Source: Colias croceus (Eukaryota > Arthropoda > Insecta > Lepidoptera > Pieridae). From it: DNA of 64,000 bases. The notes below the pieces were generated by a model that saw only the letters and a program-made list of their open reading frames with translations, was not told the origin of the DNA and searched no databases. A program made the position numbers and the translations under genes. The stretch covers positions 446,501 to 510,500 of the forward strand of contig NC_059558.1 in the NCBI RefSeq assembly GCF_905220415.1, in the 5' to 3' direction. Position 1 is the stretch's first letter. Each line of letters begins with the position of its first letter. Below, in pieces: positions 28,201 through 41,900 of the stretch.

Positions 28201-29880
28201 TGAAGGAAGGGTTCCACCTACCATCCCACACTGCAATAATATGATGACAGATGTGAAATTCACGCAACGTGCCGTGCGTAAAGCCCTTTTTTCTCTGGAC
28301 GTGAATAAATCGAACGGGCCGGACGGAATCCCTGCCATTGTACTAAAAACTTGTGCTCCCGAGTTGGCCCCAGTTCTAACGCGTTTATTTCGGTGCTCAT
28401 ACGCTTCTGGCAAAGTTCCGGGCTCTTGGAAGACCGCCTTGATACACCCAATACCTAAGAAAGGCTCAGGCTCCGACCCTAAAAACTATAGGCCAATTGC
28501 TGTTACCTCCTTATTCTCAAAAGTGATGGAATCGATCATAAACTGCCAAATGTTACGGTACCTAGAAGATCATCAGCTGTTAAGCGACCATCAGTACGGT
28601 TTCCGTCGTAGCCGCTCGGCTGGTGATCTTCTGGTTTACCTAACACATCGATGGGCGTCTGCAATTGAGAGTAAGGGGGAAGCTATGGCAGTCAGTTTAG
28701 ATGTAGCCAAGGCATTCGACCGGGTGTGGCACAAGGGGCTCCTCTCCAAGTTGCCTTCGTACGGCCTTCCTGAAAGACTATGCAAATGGACAGCCAGTTT
28801 TCTCACGGCAAGAAGCATCAGGGTTGTTGTCGACGGAACATGCTCAGAATCGATGCCTGTGAATGCTGGTGTTCCACAGGGGTGCGTGCTATCGCCTACG
28901 CTATTCCTCTTGCACATCAATGATATGTTACGAATACGCGATATACATTGTTATGCGGACGATAGTACGGGCGATGCCGCTTATACCGGCGTTGCAAATA
29001 TGTCTCAGGAGCAAGTGGACCAGCACCGGAAAGAACTTGTGTCGAATATTCAGAAATCACTCGATGAAATCTCGATTTGGGGTCAGAAAAACTTAGTCGA
29101 GTTCAACCCCTCCAAAACACAAGTTTGCGCGTTTACCGCGAAAAAGAAGTCCTTTGACATTGCGCCTCAATTCCAAAACACTCTCCTTAATGCCACGCCT
29201 TGCATCGGAATTCTCGGGGTCGACATTGCGAGCGACGTTCAGTTCAGGGGTCATTTGGAAGACAAGGCTAAACTAGCCTCAAAGAAGCTAGGGGTGCTCG
29301 CAAGAGCGAGACAGTATTTCACGCCAGCTCATCGCCTACAACTTTACAAGGCACAAGTTAGGCCACATATGGAATACTGTTCTCATCTCTGGGCTGGAGC
29401 ACCCAAATATCAGCTGCTTCCATTTGACCGCCTTCAACGTCGAGCATCTCGAATCGTCGACCGACCCGAGCTCACCGATCGGCTGGACCCACTAGCACTG
29501 CGACGTGATGTTGCATCACTGTGCGTATTTTATAGAATATATAATGGAGAGTGTTCTGAGGAACTATTCCAGTTAATACCAGCTGCGCAATTCCACAACC
29601 GCACTGCGCGACACAAATTAAAATACCATCCTCACCACCTGGATGCGTGGCGCTCGTCTACTGTGCGATTCAAGAGACACTTTTTGCCGAGAACTACGCT
29701 ATTGTGGAACAAGCTCCCTGCCTCGGTGTTTCCTAACTTATACGACATGGACACCTTCAAGAAGAAAGCGTATAAATTCTTGAAAGGCCAACAAATCGTT
29801 CGCAAAGTGCCCGACAATGCGAACGCTCATGGGCGGCGACGAGCTTCCAAAAAGTAACTCGCTTGCTCTTTTGTTGGTGA

Positions 29881-29911
<31 letters not shown>

Positions 29912-32900
29912 ACTGGGCATCAAAACGGACGGAATTCTGGACTAAAAACTCTCTGAGGCAAAACTATGGTAGATTCGAGGGTGTAATTAAGTACTTTTTT
30001 AATTTTAAAAATTAATTATTTGGATTATTTTTGTGTGTTTGTATTATGTAGTCACTGAATGCGGCTTATTGGAATGGATGGAGATTGTTCTTACCTATTT
30101 TTATTCGATTCAATCTTGAAGAGAAAGAGCGCCAATTGGAACTAGAGACAGAATTTCAAATATTGGTAGTATTATTCCACTCACTTGACGGTAGTTTTTA
30201 TGTTTATATATTATAGACTATTTTATTCTATTTTCTTGATCCGTAAAGTAATATAACCGTTTATATAAATAAATTACGGTAAATGACCGCCATAAAACGC
30301 TCGTATATAAACAGCCTTACAAGTGATTGATTGTACCTCGCACAGTATCAGTCTGGAAGTAAGAACTTTCCGCACACGTTATTAAACTTCGGAATGTCTA
30401 ATTAGAAGTTTAACTTTGTCGTTACATTCCTTTGACGAAAGCTTTCGGTATCGATTTGGAATCAAATGAGCTGTTAGATCTCAATGTTGGGTATTTCAAA
30501 CTTTGCCTGAAACGAATTCCAGGAATATTATTGAAATATGTACTTTAATAGTAATGTTATAAATGCGAAAGTTCGTCCGACTGCTATAGTTAACGTTCGA
30601 AAGACCGATTTTGATGACAAAATAAATATAGATAGAAACTTTTTGGGTATTAGACAAATAAATACTGTAGCAAAAACATGGCTAGAGTGAAAAGGGTGGA
30701 AATTTTAAGGATTGTGGGCGGGATTGTCACGCTTGAGTTATTGTGAATTCAAAACATACTCCAATACGTTTTAATCTGTACAAATAATAAATTGTACTCA
30801 CATTGTATATCAACACCTGCTAACTGATTTAATTCATATTTAAATTTGACTAGCTTTTCGCCCGCAGCTTCACCCGCGTATTCAAAGGAAATCCCGCATA
30901 GTTCCCGTTCCGATTCCGTTTTATATTTTCGGAATAAAAACTATTCCATGAGGTAATTGAAGTTGCCCTTTATGTGTGTGCAAAATTTCATGAAAATCGG
31001 TTCAGCAGGTTTTGCGAGAATACCTTCACAAACAAAAACACAAACTTTCGCATTTATAATATTAGTAGGATATGATTTTATTCCGATTATAATCCCGCAT
31101 TACAAACTTACAAATAACTGTATATAGACTAGCTTAAATTCAAACTACACACGCAATCAGACCAGTAATCGATCTGCTGGTGAAGCAACTTAGTTTGCGG
31201 TCAGACTAGTGATGGGTAACTTATTGGATTCCTACTGAGATTGTCGTGTACAACCTACCAATAATAACCAAAATGGACACTAAATAATTTAGAGCAAGAG
31301 CCCGCTTCAGCCAGGCGCACAATATTTCATAAAAACAGAACTTTCTGGTTTTATGAAATATTATGCGCCTGGCTGAAGCGGGCTCTTGGACTAATTGTCA
31401 CCTATCTTCGTTTATTTGTAGTTATACTTTCTCGATTATTCGTCAATGAAAGGAAAATTAATCGACCAATATACTTGTCTGTTCGCTTTTTTCAACCTGA
31501 TAAATATGTTAAGCCATATCGAATATACATACACAGTTCAGGGTACAAACAAAGCACGAAAGCAAAGCACATGCGGCAATGCTAGAGTTTATGTCTGGTG
31601 GTGATTTAACGCCATCCACATTCTCATTTGCTTCTCCAAGAACTGATCCTATAAATTCTACGAATTAAGAACTTAGAAGAGCTATTGAATCGCTTAAAAT
31701 ACAGTACAATAACCATCGTCTCCGAAAGCAGTTTGTACAGAGAAGAGCCGGCAAGAACCTTACCTTTAACCTATTGTCAACGTAACATTTTACAAATTTA
31801 AAACAATCTGGTTTCCATTGTTGCAGATGAGGAACTGGTGTTCAGAGACAGATGGGGCGGGCTAACGCTGTTCAACGTGAAGAACTTCACCGCCAGGCTG
31901 CTTATGAACAACTCCACTTTTGTGAGTATGCTTTATTAACAAGGCAATACTAAATATTGCTTACAAGCAAGGACATTTAAATGCACTGTAATAAATTATT
32001 GTTGATAGGTAACATTTACAAACCTTTTAAATCTATCACTCTGAATCGACTTCATGGCATCATTTCACGAATTTTAATTTGTACATGTCCGTCACTTATA
32101 AATTAAACATAGACTTCACTACTTAGATTCAAAGTGGAATCACATCAATACGACCATGACTTACAAACATACCATCTTCAAGTAGCCATATCATGTCAGA
32201 TGTTATTCAAATGAAAACACTTGAGAAGCACTAGCTTTTACACTAATAAAAAAATAATCAAAATTAGCTTGAAATAAAGCTATGAAATAAACACACTTTC
32301 ACAAAGTCGAATAGAGAACGTTCTTTAGAAATCAGTTTGAAATAGCATCCACTAGACGACATAATACTGAACCTTCCGCGAACTTCCCTCACAAGTTTCG
32401 CGACTTATTCATGCTGTCATTCGCTACGGAACCCTGAAAGAGATCCCTTCGAGCAACTATCAATAGCGTTACATATCTCAATGCCATAAGGCGAAAGGAT
32501 ATTAAGGTACGATAAAGATCTCCAATATATATCGACGCCATTCGTAATACGTTTGATATTCAGGCAGCGTAGGGGAAATTTTATAACGTAAAAACTAGCT
32601 TCATAACTCGAAACGTGGAAAGGGATTTTTATTAAAATCTCTCTACTGTTATGTAAATAAATAGTGGTATAAATTGCCTTGTATTTGAATCACATGTAAA
32701 TAACTGAAGGCCATAAAATACAGCACAGCAGAAATGGTCTGGAATAAGTAGGTATTATCCGGTTACAACATAAAATTACGGATTGAAACCAATAAATCAA
32801 TACATAGTAGAAGTAAGGATGATTGTGTATTGAATGTACATACATTAACATAGGTATTCATCATATTCATCGCAAAGTATAATTCACCACAGAAACATAA

Positions 32901-35900
32901 TGACCGTCATTCAAATATAGCCTACATAGAACTATAATTACATTGTTCATTATACCTAATTACCTTATCAAAACCTCCTAAAGAAATAAATCCACATAAG
33001 TATATTAATTATGAATGATAATATAAAAACTTCACCTTACCGTGAATAGGCGCTGTGACAAAAAATGACATCCGACTAAAGCAAGACATGCATCATGCGA
33101 CGAATTACAACCATCGTGTCGCAGATTGAAGTCTGCCCTAATCACGCCAGAGTAGAGATGACCTCATTAGGATTGAGCACCGTTATCTATAAAACTATTT
33201 GTGCTGATGTCTAGAAGATACCTTTTTTCACAGGTCGTTCGTGTTAAGTTACAGAATGTGTTACATTTTTTGTTTATTTCTTGTGATTGTTCAAACAAAC
33301 CGCTATCTGTAACCCATCTATTATCTATAGTCTATACTAATATTATTGAGAGTTTGTTTGTTTGTTTGATCGCGATAATCTAAGGAACTACTAGTCCGAT
33401 TTGGAAATGTTAGATTAATCGAGGAAGGCACGCGTATCATCACGCTAAGGCCAAAAGGAGCGGGTGAAACCGCAAAGCGCCGCTAGTTATTAATTAAATA
33501 ACATGGTAGAAGATTAACAGTAGGTAATTTGATAGAACAGAATTACTCCCTCCTTGAAGAATAATTTAAAATCTAAGTAATCTATTTGCAAACTACACGT
33601 ACGGTTACGCAAAAGTTTGGATGGATGCTTTTATACAACACGCCAGAACTACTTTTGATGAAATTATCGACAAAACAGAGATAAATTTATTTTTATATAA
33701 TAAATTAAAGAAACCACGCAAGAAACCTTCAACTGAAAACTGAATATTTATCCCGTTATAATAAGAAATAGTTAAATCACATTTAAAAAGATTCCAACAA
33801 GCACTGACCTTGTATAAAACGTAAATACAGGAAAAATATATCTGTTAAGTCTAGATTAAAGTCCAGCTAAAGAAATCTATTTGAACAGTTTTGTTTCAAC
33901 AGCTTTACTTCCCGTTGAAATAAATTGTTCATTCTCAGCGAAAAAGTACAAAAAATTAAAACAATCTGTTCACGGAGGGCGGGGTTTTGCATCAGCGAGC
34001 GGTGAGGATGACCACACGGAATGAATTTTACCGACTTTCTCCAATGTATATTTCACTTGTTTTTTTATATCATGCTATATTAGTAGTATTCTGGATTCAA
34101 CTTTATGGATCCCCTCTATAATTACAGATAGTTAACACGATAACACTTACATATATTATACAAAAAGGCATGTGTACAGCTTTCGCTAAAAACATTCAGC
34201 TTGAATAAATATCATGTCTTCTTTATGTTACTACTTCTAGTATATTATCTGTGTGTACTATATATATTATCTAAATACTATGATACCACGCTGTTTTTAT
34301 ATTACATTGTAAATTTATTGCAATATCATTTTGCAAACAAGAAAAAATGAAATTTTTAAATATATCGATGTAAGTTTTAAACATAAATTTCAAGAAAATA
34401 TTTGTGTCACACTTCCTTGAAAACTTAAGTTTTCTTATGAAAAATAGTAATAACGGAATTCCCAAGACATTTTAATAATATCAAAAGGGTGGTCACCCGC
34501 GTGGCAGCTGACAGCATATTGGCTATTTATCTGGATGTAGCCTGCAGCCATATCTAGCTTATTGTGGAAACGAATGCTTTTGAAGGAAACTCGCATTCAT
34601 TCTTATTGATGATCGAGATAAAACTTTTTCAGCGGGTGACTGAAATTTTTCATCAAGTTACTTGTTTGCGCGTCTTTGTTTGAGAAAAGTTATGGTTTTC
34701 TTAAATGTGGGTTGCTTTAGTAAAATATTATTATTGATGATTTTGTCTGGAGTAGTTTAGTTTATACTTTCAGCTATGAAATTGAATTTTATCTATTGTT
34801 TGTTTTGTATGCACTTATTATAATTTTATTCATTCGATACCTTTCCGGATGACGATGATAAAGTTTATTGCAATAAATTGTCATCTAATTCAACTGCAAT
34901 GCGTATCGAAAATGTTGGTTTTAACTTTGTTTATTATCCTAACATCATATTATATTAAACAATTTAACCAAAACACCAAACAATTTTCTGTTATCCTTTG
35001 AGTTGAATTATATATCTAATAATTAATTTATCAACCGATTTGAAAAAAATCAGGACGTCGATTCCACTGCATTTTTTTATTCAGTAGTTATACTGATACT
35101 GGGTGAACTGATTTCGATGATTTTTTTTTTGTTTGAAAGCTGGTGCCTCTGATGTGGACCCATTTAAATTGAACTTGTTGATTGTTCTAACAACTTAAAG
35201 GAGGTTCAGTTTTTTTTATTTTTTATTAATATTATGAAGCAACGAAATATACCAAATCTATCACAACCATAAACATTAAAATTATACATGAATATATTAT
35301 GTACAACGTATGTAAGTTGGTATGCAAAACACGTCGCCGTAAGCCGATTTCAGGATGGCAGTCACATCCCACGTCAATGATATTTGAGAGGAAATCTTTG
35401 GTATTCGTTCCATGTTGATTTATATTGGAATCTGCTACTTTATCAGATGAAAGGGAATTTTTTTATGAACATATTGACGAATTTGTACTTTAAGTATGAG
35501 TATTTTGTTGTAAAGTAAGTAAGTAAGTAAAAAGTATGTGTAATGTGTATTTGTATGTTGTTGGTGGGCTTTTTATATATTGTATTCTTTGAACATAGAG
35601 GAGGTTGTTCTGGTGTCAAAAAGCCTGTATGTAGCCTTTTGTTATAATAGAATTTTACATCTTAAGCCAAATATTTTTTTTAAAAGAACTATTGAGATTT
35701 TAAAATATCTAATAAAATACAGATCTGCAGATGAAAATCATCCATGGTCCATTGCTATGGGCCTGTAAACCCCAAACTATTTTCTTATATTTGACACAAT
35801 ATCATCAATAATTCTAATTAATCTGTTCTTTAAACAGAATCGTCTAATGATATTATTAGCAAAAACAGTAGATGCTGATCTAATCAACGTATTCCAGAGG

Positions 35901-38900
35901 GAGCTAAACGCAGTGGACTTCAAAGTGTCAGCTGACCTGAAGTTCGTGCTGCTAATATCCGACGTGAGGCCGGGCTGGAGGCATGCGAGGCTAGCTAGAT
36001 ATCACGTGTACGATGTGATTACAAGGTATTGTATTATAATCATTTAGGTACTTTTATTTTTATTATTTAAGTAAGAAAAATTAATTCAAAATATATAGGA
36101 AAATATGATTGACGATCTATATGAACAAAATTTACATGTCTATGCATCATGACATCGATAATTATTATGATTAACACGCAAGTATATTGGCAAGTTTGTT
36201 TTATATTCTCTACACTGAAATTATTTTTATTTGGTTAAATAATTTCATACCAGAATTACTATACCATCCACCTAATTATAGTGTTACTCTGTATATAAAA
36301 GAAGTATAATATAGTGTGTACTCAATTATTTATATTTAAAATACGCAGCATAAATCCAAATGAAGCATTCTCTACTTATACGATACCTTAAGTAGTCTGA
36401 TTGATGAATTCTTTTTTGTAAATTTAAAAGCATCAGCACAGCTTTATCTTTAAGGATTACCTTTCGTACAACTGAAATATTGTTTTACAATTATTTAATA
36501 GCCTTGTTAATGTTTTCATAACACCATGATTCCAAAAATTCCCATGAATGAATGTCTAAACATTTGTAATGAACACTACTCTCCTGTCTCTATCTATACA
36601 ATTAATTTTTATCCCTATTAGGTAAAATTATAATTATAGTTATGAAGTAAGTTTGCTGTAGCTCTATTCGCGACATAATAATCTGTTAATTTTTTTGCTT
36701 AGTCCTACTTCCACGATCATAATCACAAATCCACCATTGTATGAAAAATCTGTTTCCCAAACAAATAATTTAATTTCCAGAAATCGTATCCCCGTATCCC
36801 CCATAGAGGACGACAGGTCAGCCCCGCTCCTGCAGTACGCGGAGTGGGCGCCGGTGGGCTCGGGCCTGGTGTTCGTGCACGATAACGATATATATTACAA
36901 GCCGAAAGTGCTGAAGGCACTGGTTTGCAGGATTACTAGTAATGGTGAGTTGGTAGTTGCTTTTTTTTTCTATTTGAATAAATTTAACAAATTCTTAAAA
37001 TTTTATTTGTACTGACATTTGCCTTATTAACAGAATGTTTCTACGCACGTCATGCGCACGCTTCTGGTAGTGGACCATAATATATTATATTCTGTGTTTG
37101 ACGATTGCAAGACGTATGCTTTTGCATCTTACGCATAAACTATAACAATCAAAAGTTTGACTACACCGCGGCAACGTCGCGTCAGCCGCTCCGCCATCGT
37201 GAGGATCGCAACGTTGCATTAACTGCTCATCATATTGTATTTGTCGTAAAGTGCGGCAACGTTGCGTTAACTGCTCTCACGCGTTCATTGTGCGGCAACG
37301 TCGCCACTCGTCGTGCGCTCTCACTTTTCGTGATGAGCGGCAACGTCGCGTCAGCCGCGCAACATGCGTTCGTCCTGCTAGGCGCAATATATTGCTAGAT
37401 GCGTGATGTTATGGATGTAAACATACAGTTGAAGAAAGAATGTAATGAAAATTTTTATGTCGTTTTTTTGTTTATATATAATCAGCGTACTTAAAACTGT
37501 AAACTTAAAAATTAAACCAGTTGTGTGTGATCTAAATTTATATATCGAATATAATAATTTCCTCTACATTCATAAAATTTCACATCAATGCATGTATATA
37601 ATAAAAAAACTATCTCTAAAAATAAACATATAATTTGACGAACATCTAGGTACTCAACGCTCCAATTTGAGAATCCAAGAAAAGTACCAAAGCGCCATTT
37701 TCCTAATATTACGACTGCAATAACATTTATAGGGCATTTAAACCCGACCCACGTCTCAATCTAACCCTTCACCCTGTCGATAAGCCTTATTCAAATGGAG
37801 CCTTTTTATTTCACTTTCTTACGTGCCAGCTTTATACATAACTATACTATATTCTGATCCGACTTTTGTTGGTGTGATCGATCTTAGAAGTCGAAGTGAT
37901 GTCATCCTATTTACTTGTGGGGAGGTCTTTATGTATTTCGTTCAGTTCAGGATTACTCCAAATTTATGTTATTTAATCGAAATTAATTGAAAGAATGAAC
38001 AGGGGATATGTTTCAACACAGACAAGTTGACAACTATTTTATTAACTTTTATGTATTACTTCCTTCTGTACCATACCATTCAATTTATTCTTGAATTCTT
38101 ATTCTTATTTATTCGAATTTCGAATTCTTATTTATTGCATAATACTATTGTTCCTTTTAATTTCTTCGTACCTTGCATACCGTATAGATTTTTTAAAGTA
38201 GTTTATATCTCAATATAAAGAAAATATCTGTTCTATTTTGTCTGTATTTATCGTGCAAACCCTTCATCAATATACACTGACTCCATAATATAACATGGAC
38301 TGTATAATTTTAACTATTGTTTTGATGGAACGTCCAGTGTCCCCCAAGTTGACGTAAACATAGGACGATTAAAGTAATGGCCACAATCAAGTAAATCGTT
38401 TCGGAGGATTGCTTGGATTATACACATCCATAATATACACATATGCGTATAAAATTATGTATGAATGTTGGGATGTCATACATAATACATATGTATGTAA
38501 TAAACATATTTATTCTGAATAGGGGTATGAAATTTTGTAATTAAATAAAAAGTAAGAGACTAAAGATTCAGTACAATTTGATAGTTTTGTTGAAACTGTA
38601 CGCATTTTATTTTATTATTCTTTAACCTTTACCTTAGACCTTTTTTATATTTGCACTCCGTTAACCTCTTTAATGTAGGTACATTGGAGAGGTTAACGTA
38701 TATATTTTATGCTATCTATACGCCCCGGATTCGACCGGATAGATTTTTTAAAGATTTTTAACATATAACTATTACCCTTTTCCTAACCTAACCTAACAAA
38801 ACGAAAATTGTTCACATTCGTTCAGTCTTTCTCAAAGTATAAGTTAACTTTAGTGTAACTAACACGATTTTTTTTAAAGAAAATATATTACCTAAAGATA

Positions 38901-41900
38901 ATAATTAAGATTCTAAAGTCAAATAATAAAATAAGATTTAAAAAAATATCAAGTTCAACACATTATCCTACTGTAGGGGTGCCCGGCGTAATCTTCAACG
39001 GGGTACCCGACTTCCTCTACGAGACCGAAGTCCTCCGTCTCGACCGTGCGCTCTGGTTCAGTGCTGACGGCCAGAGCCTCATGTACGTGACGTACAACGA
39101 CTCGCTAGTGCCCGAGTACAAGTACCCGTGGTACGGGTTCGACCAGCCCGAGCCACCGCCCTACCCGGTTATACGGACTTTGAGATATCCACAGGTGAGT
39201 TGGATACTAATATTATAATTAAGATTTTTTATTTTATCTTGAGATAAGTAGATTAGGGGTATTAATAGAATCCTATATTGTGTTTCAGTTATTATGTGAA
39301 GTAAAACATTTTTTGTGCAACTAGACTTCTTTTTAGAACATATAAATTGTAAATATATAGATATTTGTCATAAATTAATAATTTATAGCTATTTTATCGC
39401 AAATTGATTAATAGCTATAAATCAATTTACGTTAATGATTAATGTTGAATTGTCATACATATAACTAAACGACGAGACGAGAGAACTAGAATATTGGAAC
39501 TAAATAACTACTATTAGCAAATAGACATTTTGCATCTTTAATAGTGAAATGAACATTAAAACAGGACTTCAAAAGAAGAAATATATTTATAGTGTAAAGT
39601 TTAATACATGAGTTTGTTTATTTGGCTAATTTTGTTTTGACATCACATTTGTTAGGCCACCTACATAGAAATACATACCTAGATGATGTTGTTATTATTT
39701 CAGGTGAACACAAACAACCCAGTAGCAACAGTGTATGTGGTGAGCTTGAAGACACCCAAATTTCTGTTCCCACATGCTATACAGTTCTCTTCGCAAATAG
39801 ATAAAGGTAAATTTATTGACGACTTTATATTATTATATTTGATTATATCAAGACATGAACATTGTGTTTTCTAGTATTTGGTCAATTTAATAATTCTTTC
39901 CCTATTATTCCTCCCCATCTTTATTCGACAGTTAATTATTTAAACTTGTATATTCCGCTCAATTCTCACATAAATTCCCATAAATTTAAATTTAACTTTA
40001 CCACTACCTATATTTAAATTCTGTAAAGTCGGAACGATGCCATGTCTGAACAATTAGCATATTAAACAAAATTTAACAAAAACGTTTTACTTTTCCTTTG
40101 TAAATTTAATGTAATACGTAGTCAGCTTGAAAAAACATACAGAAAAAGCTTGAAAATTTTCTGAAAACTTCCAAAAATATCATTACTATTTCAGGTTGGT
40201 ACGTCCGCTGGTCCAGTTGGATCTCGGAGAAGCAGATCGGCGTGCTGCTGCTGAACCGGCCGCAGAACGTCTCCATCATCAGCATCTGTAGCGCCGTGCA
40301 TTATAACTGTCAGGATGTAAGTCATTGTTTGTTGTTGGTTTTTTTTTGCAGATTTTTGTAATAGGTATGGAATTTGACATATAAATAACTTAAAAACTAA
40401 GAAAGATTATTATCCATTTTAACCTTCAATCTATTCTAGGAAAGAACAAAAAAATCATATTCAATAATTTCTGTTTTCCTCAATTATTATAATATTTTCA
40501 CTGTTTAATTCAAAAGACTGTTAATCTTCATGTGGAAACAGATAACTTATCCTGATGGTGATTCGATAAAATTGTCGAGTACTTTTGCTACAATTTGGAA
40601 GAAGATAGAAAGAAAATACGTTGAATCACAAATACTTAATTACAATTTTTCACTTATAACTAATACACTCTTGAGAATAATACACATAAAAAAATTTAAT
40701 CTTAAAATACAAAAAATATATTCAAATATTGGTCAGTATTCGTGATTAGGTGGACTATTCAGCATTTGCCCTTTTTAGAGGAGAGGCGCCGGTTTTCAGT
40801 TGTCCCCCAACTAATCGAATTTCATATCCAGATATACCGCGACGAGACAGACGGCACGCGCTGGTCCGGTCTCGGCTCCGAGCCGTCCGACGAGGAGTGC
40901 GGCTGGTGCGGCGGCGGCGCGCTGCTCGGCGGCACCAGCGGCTCCACCGGCACCAGCGGCTCGAGCGGCACCAGCGGCTACAGCGGCACAAGCGGCACCG
41001 GCTACAGCGGCACTATCGGCGTGTTCACCACCGCGCCGGTGACGGACCACGGCGGGCTGTGGAGACACGCCGTGCACTTGACGCAGGACACGCGGACCAC
41101 GCTCACGCAGGGCAGCTTTGAGGTCACGCAGCTGGTGGGGTGGGATGAGAGGAGGCGGTTCTTGTAAGTTTGTTGATTTAAGTTTTTGATTATCATTTTT
41201 TTTAATTTTATACTATTATAGTCCTTGCGTTCTTACCAAAGCGAATTTTTTAAATTACTTACATTTGACATAACAATATTTTACACATTATATCTAAGCG
41301 ACGAACGAAATAGTCAAATTGTATTAGCCTGTAGTATCAGCATTATACAACACATGTAATAATACAATACAAAAAATAAAAGAAATAGAAGAAGAACATG
41401 AAAAAGGCATTTAATTTAATTACAAAATATATCATATTATACAACAATTTTTAATTGGGTACCCCGTATCAGTGCCTTAAAAACTAGATGTAATAATAAA
41501 ATCTTCCTTATTCCTGACTGGTTTCCCAGGTACGTGCTCGGTACAGCAGAAGAGCGCGCAGGCGACCGGCACCTGTACCGCGTGCTGGTGCCGCGCGACG
41601 GGTGGCCCGCCGCGCCCGCCTGCCTCACCTGCGGCCCGCCGACCCACCACCCGCCGTCCACCTACCCGCCGGTAACGTACACTAGTCATACAGTACACTA
41701 CACAGAACCCAAATGTACACTATAATTCAAATTATGCAGTACACTATAGATGAGCAACAGCACGTAAACCTCCTAATATAGAATAATTTGAATTAGAAGA
41801 TCAACCAGCTAACAATAATGTATATACTCCTACTGACCTACTCTTATAAAACATAATAAATATAAAACCCCTAAATTAAATCAGTACACTAGTGATTTAC

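Larger units (their letters stand above)
29913..31826. other. End of intron 1
   Basis: AT-rich DNA with a Helitron 5' scrap near 30543 and the elements at 30850 and 31295 listed separately. No exon was recognised until the acceptor ttgcag at 31821-31826. Confidence 0.5.

Noticed and set aside
26438..29930. aactgggg / aactgggc as target-site duplication of the LINE
   Set aside because: The similarity is only a few bases and the left copy lies inside the GC-rich leader of the element.
38782..38796. cctaacctaacctaac, insect telomere-type (TTAGG)n repeat
   Set aside because: Only three units; too short to be more than chance.
40742..41167. Several long overlapping frames on both strands
   Set aside because: They are shadows of the GC-rich exon 8 of the DPP10-like gene; only the spliced frame fits the family.
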